From: Chamaecyparis obtusa
Taxonomy: Eukaryota; Streptophyta; Pinopsida; Cupressales; Cupressaceae
Length of the DNA: 64,000 nt
Assembly (NCBI GenBank): GCA_027943335.1
Contig: BSBK01003558.1
Span: 293,729-357,728 of the forward strand
Direction of reading: 5' to 3'
The notes beneath the pieces are model-generated. The model was not told the DNA's origin, did not search any database, and worked only from the letters and a program-made list of their open reading frames with translations. Numbering within the stretch: position 1 is the first letter of the stretch; each line of letters opens with the position of its first letter. Positions 34,336 through 46,690 of this stretch are shown piece after piece. Made by a program: the position numbers and the translations under genes.

Positions 34336-35688
34336 AATAATGTCTCCATTTATTCAAAGATTGATTTATAGAATAAAATTATTAATCATACACTAAATAC
34401 ATCCTTTTAGAATCATTCATTTTCTCATTGAAATAAAAAATAGGTCTCCCTTCTTGATTCAAGACATTTCCAATTTCATTTCCACTAGCATCACAGTCAA
34501 CTAGAAATACCTTATTAAAATTAGGTAAAGCTAATACTAATTGTTCTCTCACCTTCCACTTCAATAATTCAAAACTCCTTTGTACTCAATATGTCCATTT
34601 AAAATCCTTCCTCTCTCCTCTCATAGTTTCATTCATTGGTTTACATATTTAACTAAAGTCTCTAATGAACTTGTGGTAGAAATTAGCTAACCCATCAAAT
34701 GATCTTACCTATCCAACTATCACCAATATAGGCCACTCAATAATTTCTTTCACTTTCTTAGGAACCATCTTAAATCCTTCAATAGATATTAAAAATCTAA
34801 ATTATACTAAATACTTTTCATGAAATTACACTTCTTAATGTTTATCAACAACTTCTCTTTTCTCAACCTCAGCAATACTTGGTTAACATGCATCAAGTAT
34901 TCTTCTTTTCTCTTATTGAAAATCAAGATATCATCCAAATATACAATGAAATACTTACCCAAGAATTCCTTCAACACTTCATTCATTAACCTCATGAAAT
35001 TACTAGGTGCATTGGACAATCCAAAAGGCATTACCAAAAACTCGTACAATCCTTCATTTTTCTTAAATGCATTTTTCCACTCATCACCTTTTGTGATTAT
35101 AATTTGATGATATCCACTCTTTAAGTCTATCTTGGTGAAATAATTAGCTACACTCAAACAATCCATAAAATCATTCATCCTTTTCAAATGAAACTAATAC
35201 TTAAAGGTAATCTAGTTGATGGCTCTAGAATTAGTACACATCCTCCATTGTCCATCCTTATTAAGTGCTATCATTGCAAACACTGCACATGGATTCAAAA
35301 TTTCTCAAATCAACCCTCTCTACAAAAAATGTTGAAATTTCTTGTTGTGTTCTTCATTCTCTACCAATGTCATCCTATAAGATTCTTTATTAGGTAGACT
35401 AACCCCCAATATCAAATCCATACAATGACTAATACTTCTCACCAGTGGTAATTCATTAGGCACATTATCTGATATGATGTCTACATAATCATTCAAAAAT
35501 CCAGTGATTTCTTTAGTATTTTCTTCTACCAATAATTTCTCCTTAGACTCCTTAGGTACTAAAGAAAAACACACATTATTATGCTTCATGTCATCTAAAA
35601 ACTTCCTGCCATCCACTAGAAAAATTATTGCACTGATACATACTTCACTCTTAAGAGGTTCCTCTAAAGGTAATAAGTTTCATTTCAT
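34336..35688 (-). pseudogene. gypsy-A reverse transcriptase and RNase H N-terminal part
   Basis: On the minus strand: MDGRKFLDDMKHNNVCF (35616 down), MKRMNDFMDCLSVANYF with [14 protein letters not shown] (about 35187-35095), [31 protein letters not shown] (about 34955-34917) and LINIKKCNF. RNase H follows with NKVFLVDCDASGNEIG and RPIFYFNEKMNDSKR (34510-34400), then FYSINQSLNKWRHYLF to 34336. Stops include two just after LVYD (34381-34376). The RT active site YLDD is intact. The coding proceeds through the LINE and element C into 4059. Bases 35397-35688 are duplicated at 43354-43645. Confidence 0.86.
35397..35688 (-). repeat. 292-bp duplicated gypsy-A segment, left copy
   Basis: Nearly identical to 43354-43645, with about nine single-base differences by eye. 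It runs from GACTAACCCCCAATATC to GTTTCATTTCAT and abuts an internal position of the copia-B 5' LTR. Confidence 0.88.
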
Positions 35689-37104
35689 GATATGTAATAT
35701 GATTAAATCATTATTATGTTGTCATTGATGTCAACTAGCTTAACAACACTTATCTTGTAAGTTACTATACTGAGACATCTGAAGAAAGGTGAAAGAGATA
35801 AAGAATAGAGAAATCTACATGGGGAAAGATGTACATGATGGATGAGGATAAGGAACACATTGAGTAACTTGTTGATGATTCTATGACTTGATGATATTGA
35901 CTTTATCATGTTGCATTCATCTATGATGAAGTATAGAGTTGAAAGACACAAAGCAGTGTTGTCGGTAAATGAAGCAATTCTAGTATACACCGACGGAGTG
36001 TAGTGTATACTGATCACAGTATTAACGGAGTAGTGTTCACCGATGCATTTCTTTGTTAACCAAGCGGAACCGAATGAATTAAATGATTAGTTTAGGTGAT
36101 AAGATTGATGAGCTGGCAAGAGTATAACATCAAGGTAATAGATAATGTTTGTTACACAGATCGATGACTGACAAAATTTAGAAATATCTAAAGGATGAGA
36201 ATCAAACATGTTATTGACACAAGTGTCGAGAAAGTTTGAAGTGGCAAAATCTATGAATGTGGTTAAGAAAAAAAATATGATGGTGGAGAAGAAAATGATT
36301 TACCCATCTATATAAGAGAACAAAATTTCTTTATGAAATTATACCGGAAGAAGGTGAAGTTGTAGGAATATCATGTGAACAAGGTTTTCATGCATTCTGA
36401 TCATACTGGTTAAGTTAGAACCGAGCTGTAGAACAATTACCAAGCTATAGAGAGAAATTATTGATGGATAGTAAGTTGATATAGTATTGAATTTGAAGTG
36501 AAATATTGGTCAGAAGGATTTGTATGGACTGAATATTGATCTATAATCTACAATTGAAGTTGTATTAAGGTAGGTCATTTACTGTTACATATTTAACCAT
36601 TGTATACAGTCAAAATCTCTTAACTGAGTGGACTCTGAAAGTCTTATGATGTATCATTCATAGAATGAACATTTTTATCTTGTCAACCCCATAGTGAATG
36701 CTAGTTGGATGATAACTTCTAGTCTAAAATCCTCTAACAAGGTCACACCTGACAGAGTGTTTGTAAACCTTTAACAGGGTTGGGCCTTAACCGAACTCAC
36801 TTCAGAAGAGTGAACAATTTTGGGTTGCCGGTCCCAGGTGGTTTTTCCCTTTACAGGGTTTCCACGTTAAATCTCTTGTGTTATGTGTTGATTGTGATAT
36901 TTGTTTGTTATCATTCTTTACATGTTACATGTTTGATTTGATTGGTAACTGTTATAGTATTTGACTGGTAATCGATAAAAGCACAGACAGTGAAAGTTAC
37001 TATTGTTTACCAATGAGAAAAAATTGAAGAAATAGTTTTGAATTATACATTTTGGTTTGGGACACTAGATAACTGATTCACCCCCCCTCGCAATTATTCT
37101 AACA
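35689..37104 (+). repeat. copia-B 5' LTR, start missing
   Basis: Matches 41943-43353 (TGTAATATGATTAAAT ... CACCCCCCCTC.CAATTATTCTAACA). The first ~75-77 bases of the 3' LTR (from TGTTGAACTACAAC) have no counterpart here. TATATAAG at 36309-36316 is the likely TATA box. Confidence 0.88.
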
Positions 37105-37118
37105 ATTGGTATCAGAGA
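37105..37118 (+). promoter_or_regulatory. copia-B primer-binding site
   Basis: ATTGGTATCAGAGA begins directly after the LTR end TAACA and matches the initiator-tRNA-Met type site of plant copia elements. Confidence 0.85.
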
Positions 37119-37168
37119 TGTGGTTGCTTGGAATAGAGTTTTAAGGACTTAAGCATAAAGGTCTCAAG

Positions 37169-38110
37169 ATGTATAAAAGGGAAGTACCAAAACTGAACAA
37201 AGAGAACTTCGTAGTATGGCAAAGCGGAATGAAGCAACACATATCTAGAATTGGGAACTCTGCACTAGATCTGATGGAGAATGGTTACATACAACTGCCC
37301 ACTGGTCCCTTAACTCTTGATCAACTGAAGGACAAGCATGAACACAATGTTACTATGATGGAGCTTGCTGCTGCTTGTATTGACACTGAATTTGAAGATA
37401 TTAAGACATGCATGAATACCAAAGCAATGTGGGATAAGTTAACACTAATATACTATGGAGATTTGAATGTCAAAAGAGCCCGAGCTAAAAGCCTAAGAGG
37501 TAGATTTGATGATATGAGAATGAAAGAAGGTGAGAACATTTTACAATATTCAAATAGACTCACAGAGGTGGTACATGCTATTAGAGCATCTGATGGAGTA
37601 ATTGATGATGAAATAGTGATAAGCAAGATTCTCAGAACTTTGCTACTAGTTTATGCAATCAAGATTTCTATAATTCATGAAACAAGAGCTACATCCAACC
37701 TTACTCTTGACACTCTAATTGGTAAACTTACAACTTTTGAATTAAACAACTTTGATAACAGTGTTGTTCCTTTTGTTGAATCCGCTTTCATGTCTTCTTT
37801 AAAGATTGGAAAGTCTAGCAGGAATAGTAAGAATTGTGATAGTGATGATAATACCGATGATGAACTTGATGAGCTTAAAGCTCTTATGGCTAGAAGATTG
37901 CCTACAGGAAAATGAAGGTATAGAGGTAAGCTACCTTTGGCATGCTTTAATTGTAAAGAAGTCGGTCACATCATTGCTAGATGTCCTCAGAAGAAAGATG
38001 ATGATAGATCCAAAGACTGATCTGAAGGAAGCTATGGGAGAAGAGTCAACAGAGGCTATTGACACAACAACAAAGACAACCAAGATGAAAAAGGCAAAAA
38101 GGTATGTTAC
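37169..38110 (+). pseudogene. copia-B gag
   Basis: ATG 65 bases after the LTR. The N-terminus reads MYKREVPKLNKENFVVWQSG (the F.VW motif of copia gag). MWDKLTLIYYGDLNVKRAR and GENILQYSNRLTEVVHAIRA follow as in UBN2-type gag. A TGA at 37913-37915 precedes the zinc knuckle CFNCKEVGHIIARC (about 37940-37980). Without that stop the frame runs on into protease, so gag and pol were one polyprotein. It packages element RNA in active relatives. Confidence 0.88.
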
Positions 38111-39640
38111 ATAGCCGAAGATATTGAAACTGAATCTAATTTTGATGATGATATAGAAGTTGTATTTTTTGCTATGAAAGATGGCTCAGAGGAGGAAGAG
38201 AAACATGAAGAGATAGCACTGATCTCTAAAATAAGTAGAAATGATACATGGATCATAGACAATGGTTGTACACATCATATGACTGGTGATGTAGAGAAGT
38301 TTGATCATCTTGTTAAATATAATGGAGGATCTATGAGAATGGGAATTGATGCACCTTGTATGGTAAGAGGTAAAGGCTCACTGATGATCAATGCCAAATT
38401 ACAATGTGAAAATGCATATTGGGTAGATGGATTGAACTATAATTTGTTAAGTGTGGCTCAGCTAAACAATTCAGGCCACCGACTGGCTTTTGAGAGCAAA
38501 AAGGTGAAGATCTATGATGATGAAGGAAGACTTTTCAGAACTAGTACACAATCCAAAGGTAATCTATTCTATCTTGATATGGATCAGTCTTCTTGTTTGT
38601 TAATTAAGGATGAAGATGCTTGGTTGTGGCACAGAAGGTTATGCCATGTGAACTTTGACAACATGATCAAGATTAGTAGAAAGAAAAGAGTTAGAGGATT
38701 GCCTAACTTGACAAAACCTGATCATGCCATGTGCCATGAATGTCAGAAAGGTAAGATGACTAATTCTAGTTTTAAAAGTAAATACTATTCAACAAAGAAG
38801 ATACTTGAGTTGGTTCATACCAATCTATGTGGTCCTATGAGAACTCAGAGCTGTTCTGGTGATAGATATTTTATTCTTTTTGTTGATGACTATACTAGAC
38901 TGATGATTGTTATGTTCTTGAAAGAGAAATCTGAAGGTTTTAAAATGTTTAAGTGGTACAAAGCTAAGGTAGAGAAAGAAACTAGAAAGGAAATAAAATG
39001 CTTAAGATCTGATAGAGGAGGTGAATTTATCTCTGATGAATTTACTAATTTTTGTAATGAGCATGGAATCAAAAGACAAGTCTCAGCATCAAGGACACCT
39101 CAGCAAAATGGCATTACTAAAGAAGGAACAAGTCTATAATTGATTGTGCTAGAACATTGATGATACAGAAGAATGTTGCTCAAACATATTGGAGGGAAGC
39201 TATCAGTATAGCTGTGTATGTTCTTAACCAAGTACAACTAAAGAAGGACACCAACCGAACACCTTATGAGCTATGGTTTGGACACAAACCTACTGTAAGT
39301 TATTTCAAAAAATTTGGAAGTAAATGCTTTATTTTGAAAGATAAGAGAAATGGAAAATTTGATTCTAAAGGAGATGAAGGGATATTTCTGGGATATTCCA
39401 CTACAAGTAAAGCATATAAATGTTTGAATAAGGTTACAAATAAGATAGTTGAAAGTAATAATGTTCATGTTGATGAGTTTGATGATAAGAACATAGAGGA
39501 AAATAAAAAGGAACCAAAAGACTATGGTAGATTCACCTACATTGAATATCTAGAGTATCTACCGATGCCACAAGCTGTGACAATCGGTCAGCAGGGAAAC
39601 AATACAGGACAATAGGAAACACCAACCAATGAACAAGATG
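38111..39640 (+). pseudogene. copia-B protease and integrase
   Basis: The protease active region reads WIIDNGCTHHMTG (about 38251-38290; usual DSGC or DSGA is here DNGC). YNLLSVAQL follows. The pre-integrase zinc region shows LWHRRLCHVNFDNM and CHECQKGKM (38625-38760). The integrase core shows VHTNLCGPM (first Asp changed to N), FFVDDYTR-like YFILFVDDYTR, CLRSDRGGEF and SASRTPQQNG (39085-39110). A frameshift near 39120-39150 precedes CARTLMIQKNVAQTYWREA. The open stretch 38174-39139 is 321 codons. The changed catalytic aspartates suggest loss of activity. Confidence 0.87.
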
Positions 39641-40560
39641 GAGCTATCGAGAAAGAAAATGACCCTGAGCAGGATGAGCAAGAAAGGAGAAATCAAGTTT
39701 TGGCTAGTTTTATCAGAAGACATCATCCTGAGACACAAATCATTGGAGACAAACATGTTGGAATGCAAACTAGAAGCAAAGAAAGACAAGGTACATGTCT
39801 AATTTGTGAATTTGAACCTAAAACTATGAAAATTGCATTAGAGAATGAAGAATGGGTTAATGCAATGAAGGAGGAAATAGAGAAAATAGAGAAGAACAAA
39901 ACCTGATCCTTAGTACCCTGACCTAAAGATAAGAATGTTATCGGTACTAAGTGGATATTCAGGAATAAACTGAATGAAAATGGTGAAGTCACAAGAAATA
40001 AAGCTAGATTGGTATGCAAGAGATATGCACAGGAAGAAGGCATTGACTATGGTGAAAAATTTGCACCTGTTGCTATATTGGAAGGAGTCAGAATGCTAGT
40101 TGCATATGTTGCACACAAGAAATTCAAAGTCTATCAAATGGATGTGAAGTCAACATTTTTAAATGGTATACTTGAAGAAGAGGTCTACATCGAACAACCT
40201 GAAGGATTTGTTGATCCTGATAGTAAAGACATGGTGTGTAGATTACATAAAGCTTTATATGGTTTGAAGCAAGCACCTAGAGCATGGTATGAAAGACTGC
40301 ATACTTACTTGTTAAGTATTGGATTTGTTAGAACAAGTGAAAACAACAATTGGTATGTGAAAGGTGATACTGATGATACTATTATCATTGCTGAAATATT
40401 TGTTGGTGACATTATTTTTGGAGGCTCAGATCTTGTCTGCAAGGCATTTGCTAATGAAATGAAAAAGGAATTTGAAATGTCTATATTCGGAGAGATTAAG
40501 TTCTTTCTTGGACTACAAGTGATTCAACAGAGTGATGGGATATTGATTCACACAATCTAA
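39641..40560 (+). pseudogene. copia-B reverse transcriptase
   Basis: Frame 39700-39906, a stop, then [20 protein letters not shown] (about 39950-40010). [37 protein letters not shown] and [15 protein letters not shown] follow (40050-40300). The catalytic YVDD reads FVGD ([10 protein letters not shown], about 40396-40425), so one of the paired aspartates is lost. It ends [12 protein letters not shown] and a frameshift after GILIHT at about 40555. Confidence 0.88.
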
Positions 40561-41353
40561 ATACATAAAGGAAGTACTAAAGACATTTGGCATGGAAGAT
40601 GCTAAACCTGTGGGAACACCAATGGCTACTGGATGAAAATTGACAAAGGAGGATGAAACTATAGAGGTAAACTAGACACTTTACCGATCCACGATTGGTA
40701 AGCTAATGTACATAGTTCATAGTAGACTAGATATAGCACATGTTGTGGGTCTTGTTGCAAGATTTTTTGCTAATCCTAGAGAATCACACATGATAGCTAC
40801 AAAAAGGATCTTAAGATACCTGAAGACAATAGAGAAGTATGGGTTATGGTATCCTAAGGAAGGAAAGTTTGAACTGAAAGTTTACACTAATGCTGATTGA
40901 GCTGGAAATGTGGATGATAGAAAAAGCACCATCGGAGGAGCATTTTTCTTTGGTGAAAGACTTGTAACCTAGACAAGTAAAAAGAAGGTTTGTATTTCTC
41001 AGTCTAAAGCTGAAGCAAATTATGTTGCTACTACTACTAACTATTCAAACATTGCATATATCAAGCAAGTGTTGGAAGGAATGAATGAGGTAATCATTGA
41101 CCCGGTGATTATATATTATGACAACACTAGTGCTATTAATATTTCAAAGAATCCTGTGATGCACTCTAAGGCAAAGCATATATCTATTAAGTATCATTAC
41201 TTAAGAGAACAAGTGCAAGAGAAGCAAGTGAAGTTAGAATTTGTCACATGTAAAGAACAACTTGTAGATATTTTTACAAAGCCTCTACCAAAGGAGACAT
41301 TTGAATACTTGAGGACTAGACTTGGGGTCCGTCCCCTATCTATTGGTCACTAA
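40561..41353 (+). pseudogene. copia-B RNase H
   Basis: After the frameshift it reads [20 protein letters not shown] and TPMATG (stop), YRSTIGKLMYIVHSRLDIAH, and RESHMIATKRILRYLK. Then VYTNAD-AGNVDDRKSTIGG (the DWAG tryptophan is a stop), KKKVCISQSKAEANYVA and DNTSAINISKNPVMHSKAKH. The end is DIFTKPLPKETFEYLRTRLG, with a stop after SIGH at 41351-41353. The stretch 41354-41850 is a non-coding 3' spacer. Confidence 0.87.
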
Positions 41354-41850
41354 GGTGATCTAGTTGTTGCATCAGCCTATTTTTATCAGAAGATCATTCA
41401 TGTTGATGCAACATACTTCACACTTTGAATCATGTTCAAGGTTGTGATTAAGTTTGAAGAACTTGAACCAATTGGGATATTAGTATTTAGAGATACAAAG
41501 GATGACAGAATTGTTTGCTTATTTTTTTCTTTGGCATTTATGTCAAAGGGAGAGATAAATAATATGAAATAATATGAAAAAAAACAAGCACCAACAAGAA
41601 TTATCTAAGGGAGAGACAATCTGAATGAAACAGAGTATTGAAGATCAGTTACAGAGAACAGAAGCTGGAACAGGAGAACTGAAAAGAACACAACTACAGA
41701 ATGCTAAAGCTGTATTATCTAATACTATTTAGTAACATAGTGATTAAACATATTAAGTCTATTCGACTTACAACATTTTTTTTACAAAGTTGTAGAATAT
41801 ATGTTTGGTATGTATATGGTACATTTCATATTACTTGAGTTGCTATCAAT

Positions 41851-41865
41851 GCCAAAGGGAGAGAT
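41851..41865 (+). promoter_or_regulatory. copia-B polypurine tract
   Basis: GCCAAAGGGAGAGAT directly precedes the 3' LTR start TGTTGAAC. It primes plus-strand synthesis and fixes the true LTR start. Confidence 0.8.
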
Positions 41866-43353
41866 TGTTGAACTACAACTAATTTGGAATCTGATTGAAA
41901 AATCTATGATTACAAGATCACTGAGGATTTTTTGATTAGATGTGTAATATGATTAAATTAGTATTATGTTGTCATTGATGTGAACTAGCCTAACAACACT
42001 TATCTCGTAAGTTACTATACCGAGACATCTGAAGAAAGGTGAAAGAGATGAAGAATAGAGAAATCTACATATGGAAAGATGTACATGATAGATGAGGATA
42101 AGGAACACATTGAGTAACTTGTTGATGATTCTATGACTTGATGATATTGACTTTATTATGTTGCATTCATCTATGATGAAGTATAGAGCTAAAAGACACA
42201 AAGTAGTGTTGTTAGTAAATGAAGCAATTCTAGTATAAACCGACAGGGTGTAGTGTATATTGATCGCAGTATTAATCGAGCAGTGTTCACCAACGCATTT
42301 CTTTGTTAACCGAGCAGAATAGAATGAATTAAATGATTAGTTTAGGCGATAAGATTGATGAGATGGCAAGAGTATAACATTGAGGTAACAGATAATGTTT
42401 GTTACATAGATCGATGGCTAACAAAATTCAGAAAGATCTAAAGGATGAGAATCAAACATGTTATTGACACAAGTCCCAAGAAAGTTTGAAGTAGCAAAAT
42501 CTATGAATGTGGTTAAGCGGAAAAATCTGATGGTGGAGAAGAAAATGATTTACCCGTCTATATAAGAGAACAAAATTTTTTTATGAAATTATGCTGGAAG
42601 AAGGATAAGCTGTAGGAATATCGCATCAATAAGGTTTTCATGCATTCTGATCATACTAGTTAAGTAAGAACCAAGCTGCAAAATAATTACCGAGTTACAA
42701 AGAGAAATTACCGATGGATAGTAAGTTGATATAGTATTGAATCTGAAGTGAAATATTGGTCAGAAGGATTTGTATGGACTGAATATCGATCTATAATCTG
42801 CAATTGAAGTTGTATTAAGGCAGGTCATTTACTGTTACATATTTAACCATTGTATATAGTCAAAATCTCTTAACTAAGTGGACTCTGAAAGTCTTATGAT
42901 GTATCATTCATAGAATGAACATTGTTATCCTGTCAACCTCATAGTGAATGCTGGTTGGACGATAACTTCTAGTCTAAAATCCTCTAACAAGGTCACACCT
43001 GACAGTGTGTTTGTAAACCTTTAACAAGGTTGGGTCTTAATTGACCTCACTTCAGAAGAGTCAACAATTTTGGGTTGTCGGTCTTGGGTGGTTTTTCCCT
43101 TTACAGGGTTTCCACGTTAAATCTCTTGTGTTATGTGTTGATTGTGATATTTGTTTGTTATCATTCTTTACATGTTACATGTAGATTTGATCAGTAACTA
43201 TTATAGTATTTGACTGGTAATCGGTAAAAACATAGACAGTGAAAGTTATTATTATTTACCAATGAGAAGAAATTGAAGAAATAATTTTGAATTATACATT
43301 TTGGTTTGGGACACTGGATAATTGATTCACCCCCCCTCTCAATTATTCTAACA
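41866..43353 (+). repeat. copia-B 3' LTR, full length
   Basis: 1,488 bp, TGTTGAACTAC to TTCTAACA. TATATAAG at about 42559 is the likely TATA box. It shows what the 5' LTR lacks. Confidence 0.88.
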
Positions 43354-43645
43354 GATTAACCCCCAATATCAAATCCATACAATGACTAATACTTCTCACC
43401 AGTGGTAATTCATCAGGCACATTATCTGATATGATCTCCGCATAATCATTCAAAAATCCATTGATTTCTTTAGTATTTTCTTCTACCAAGAATTTCTCCT
43501 TAGACTCCTTAGGTACTAAATAAAAACACACATTATTATGCTTCATGTCATCTAAAAACTTCCTGCCATCCACTAGAAAAATTATTGCACTGATACATAC
43601 TTCACTCTTAAGAGGTTCCTCTAAAGGTAACAAGTTTCATTTCAT
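43354..43645 (-). repeat. 292-bp duplicated gypsy-A segment, right copy
   Basis: Abuts the last base of copia-B's 3' LTR and continues without break into gypsy-A protease. It codes (minus) DGRKFLDDMKHNNVCFYLVP and NVPDELPLVRSISH, as does the left copy. Confidence 0.88.
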
Positions 43646-43830
43646 CCCATTAATAAAAATAGAGTAAACATTCCTTCTACCATCATGTATAGCTTGCCTA
43701 TCATAATGTCATGGTATACCCAACTAGATATGAAACACATCCATAGGCATAATATCACACAAAAACTCATCATAATACTTCCCAATCTTGAATCTAACTA
43801 GGCATTGCTCACTTACCAGTACGTTGTATT
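43646..43830 (-). pseudogene. gypsy-A protease C-terminal part
   Basis: On the minus strand, reading from 43830: SNA-LDSRLGSIMMS-like decayed VRFKIGKYYDE, then CDIMPMDVCH (typical C..VPMDACHLLLGRPW), then YDRQAIHDGRRNVYSIFING. This is the end of a Ty3/gypsy protease leading into RT. It is interrupted at 43830 by LARD-A, with the remainder at 53849 and above. Confidence 0.78.
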
Positions 43831-44829
43831 TGTATGCACCCAAAAATGGTCGCTTAGACTTTGGGCCCCATTTATTTGATTTATCAGTCCTAAATCAGTT
43901 TTATCAATAATCAATATTTTCAGCATTATCAATTTCTTGATCAAGTCTTAATTTCGATCATATATTGGATTTTTATCCTATGGGTTAACCATTTATCCTA
44001 AATTTTTATTTACTTAAAAGGAATATTTCCTCTCCTTTTATTAAATAAAAAAACCCCACCTTTTCCTCTTATCCTAAGTCGCACAAATAAAACACTATTT
44101 TCATTTTATAAAAAGAGAAAAGAACTTTTTGTCTCATATGGACATAAAGTCAACTCTTATTTTCCTATTGGAGGATACTTGTGCACATGAATTTCTCCTC
44201 TTTCAAGCTCCACCGTTGATTGAGACTTTTGCCTCTTAATCTCCATGGTCCATTCCTTTGCATTTCTTATAAAAGGAGAGCTCTCTCCTTCATTTTCATA
44301 TCCATCTCTTTCATACTATTGTTATGTTGTAGGTTTTCTAGGTGCATTTGGAGCTTTTGGAGATCATTGCTACATCAAGCTCTTCTTGGATTTCCTCATT
44401 GCTTCATAGTTTAGACTTCATTTCTTGCATTATCATAGCATCCATAGCTTCATTTCATAGCTTAGTTTCCTTTTATGCAATAGATTAGCTTCACATAGCT
44501 TAATTAGGGGAATTGTAATCCATTGCTATTTCTTTTCATAGTTGCATTGTACTTTCATTTTGATAGATTAACCTTGCATATTCATATTAGTTTGCATTGC
44601 ATTTTCATAGTGATTCTTGGGGATATTGGCATTCTTTCCCTTGTCTTCATTGTGAATCTCTCATTTTGTGGTTGACTAGCAAGGTCATATGCTTCATAGC
44701 TCTAGCTGAGAGCAAATTCATAATCTTGCAACTCCATGCATAGAGAGCTATGGATTGATTTGTGAGGGCTTATTGTTGAGTTTTCTTGCATGTAAGGATC
44801 CATACAAGTGCACTACTTTTGTGTGTATA
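43831..44829 (+). repeat. LARD-A 5' LTR
   Basis: TGTATGCACCCAAAAATGG to TTTTGTGTGTATA. The TATA box TATAAAAGG is at 44267-44275, before a CT-rich likely start region. Confidence 0.92.
44267..44275 (+). promoter_or_regulatory. TATA box of LARD-A 5' LTR
   Basis: TATAAAAGGAGAGCTCTCTCC. The other LTR has TATAAAAAG at the same place (53287). Confidence 0.6.
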
Positions 44830-44852
44830 TTTTTGGTGCCCACTATGAGGCA
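44830..44852 (+). promoter_or_regulatory. LARD-A primer-binding-site region
   Basis: TTTTTGGTGCCCACTATGAG directly after the LTR resembles TTTGGCGCCCACCGTGGGG of plant gypsy elements. From here to about 46190 lies a T-rich leader with no gene. Confidence 0.6.
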
Positions 44853-46201
44853 ACCCACCTCTTGCATGCTAGTTTTGATTATTTTTAGAGCTAACCCTTG
44901 TGCAGATTTGTTTGGAGATGAAAAACCTTAGATTTGAAAGATTTGATCATATCTCCCAAACAGCTTGGTTTTTTGGTCTAAAATTTTTTTTGTAGGTTGA
45001 TGACATATCAGAGAATCTCCAAAAAAAATTTCAGAATTGTCAGAGGTAATTTGTTTTTTTTATGATTTTTTCTTTATTTTTCATAAAAAATTGATTTTTG
45101 GCGGAAATCAGTGTATTTTTTGGAAATTTTTACATTTCTTCAAAGGTCTTGAAATTATATAGGGGGTCTATTCATTGTATTTTTAATTTAGAAATTATAT
45201 CATAGCTCATTTGGTCAATTTATAAAAACTAGTCTATTTTGGTAAAATGGGTCTCTAGGGCACAAATGAAGAGATTTTTCTAAAATTTTTACATTTTTGG
45301 AAAGCTATCTATTTTTTGATAGAGGTCTCTTTTCTGAATTTTGGGTTTAAGGTCTAAATTCATGTGGTAAAAATTAGATCTTGTTGACTAGGTCAAATGC
45401 AAAAAAAATAAAATTTTGTGATAGGTATACACTTATTTTTCATTATTCATTGCATGATATGAGTTATCATTTGGATTATTTGCTGGTTATCATTGCTCTT
45501 AACAATTGATTTTTAGATCTAACCCTAGGGTTTGCATAAGTTGGATATACATTACATATATTGTTTGCTTGTTTCTTGTCTTGTTCATTTGAAGATGCTC
45601 TTGCTTTCATGAAAAATGCTTAAAACAAAGCGTTGGACTTGAGGTACTTTGTTCCATCTCTACAACATTTAGATTTTGAGATTAAAATTGAACCTCTCAT
45701 GTGTTTGGCTTGAGTGTTTTACATGCTTTCATAAAACACATTTCAATTGATGCTCTTAATGGGAAATGAATGAACATAAATTTGTTTTCATACAAGTTTG
45801 TGTAAGTGAATGCTTGTGTTTAGACCATAAGTAATTCTTGGTTCCAATATCAAATATCTCATTGAGTGATTGAGGGCATGGATTCATTCCTTGTTTACAT
45901 AAGGAGTTAAATGCACCACTTTGTGGACTCACTCTATGTTTACTTGGAAAGTTAAATATTCCATTGTTCAACCCTTTTTCATTTGTGAGTAGTATTGATT
46001 AGCAGTCTTAGATTACTTGTGATTGATCTAGATTGCTATCTTGGGTTATTGGACTCACTAATCCACCGGCCCCTCATTTCTACCACGTGGTTGCAAGATC
46101 AGCGCCACATTAAAGGGGAGGGGTCTACAGGAAAGAAGCGTTAATTGCTCCACTAGGCAACCCTTTTGTGCTTTTTGGAACTCACTTGTTTTCTAAGGTG
46201 T

Positions 46202-46690
46202 GGACTCACTTTGAGTTGATGTGAGGAGTTAAATGTTCCACTTTTGGGCTCACTTTGAGTTGATGTGAGGAGTTAAATGTTCCACTTTTGGACTCACTTT
46301 GAGTTGGTGTGAAGAGTTAAATGTTCCACTTTTGGACTCACTTTGAGTTGGTGTGAAGAGTTAAATGTTCCACTTTTGGACTCACTTTGAGTTGGTGTGA
46401 AGAGTTAAATGTTCCACTTTTGGACTCACTTTGAGTTTGTGTGAAGGGTTAAGTGTTCCACTTTTTGGACTCACTTCACATTCTCTTGAAGGGTTAAATG
46501 TTCCACTTTTGGACTCGCTTCACATTCTCTTGAAGGTTTAAATGTTCCACTTTTGGACTCACTTCACATTATCTTAAAGGGTTAAATGTTCCACTTTTGG
46601 ACTCACTTCACATTCACTTGAAGGGTTAAGTGTCCCACTTTTGGACTCACTTTGCATTTACTTGAAGAGTTAAGTGTTCCACCTTTAGTG
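46202..46690 (+). repeat. 44-bp tandem array, about 11 units
   Basis: The unit begins GGACTCACTTTGAGTTGGTG and ends AAATGTTCCACTTTT. Units 1-6 carry 'tttgagttg.tgtga.gag' and units 7-11 carry 'ttcacattctcttgaaggg', so the array has two sub-types in separate blocks. Degenerate relatives lie upstream near 45900-45965. The array lies in the leader of LARD-A. Confidence 0.88.

Larger units (their letters stand above)
35689..43353 (+). mobile_element. copia-B: near-complete Ty1/copia element
   Basis: 5' LTR 35689-37104 (missing its first ~75-77 bp), primer site 37105, gag-pol 37169-41353, polypurine tract 41851-41865 and 3' LTR 41866-43353. Domain order is gag, protease, integrase, RT, RNase H, which defines Ty1/copia. 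It sits in gypsy-A's protease/RT join. GACTA (35397-35401) and GATTA (43354-43358) mark the original insertion point, but a 292-bp copy of gypsy-A separates GACTA from the LTR. The polyprotein has several stops and two frameshifts. Confidence 0.9.

Noticed and set aside
46202..46690. Regular repeats resembling a CRISPR array
   Set aside because: The 44-bp units are head-to-tail with no unique spacers and lie inside a plant retrotransposon. It is a tandem repeat.
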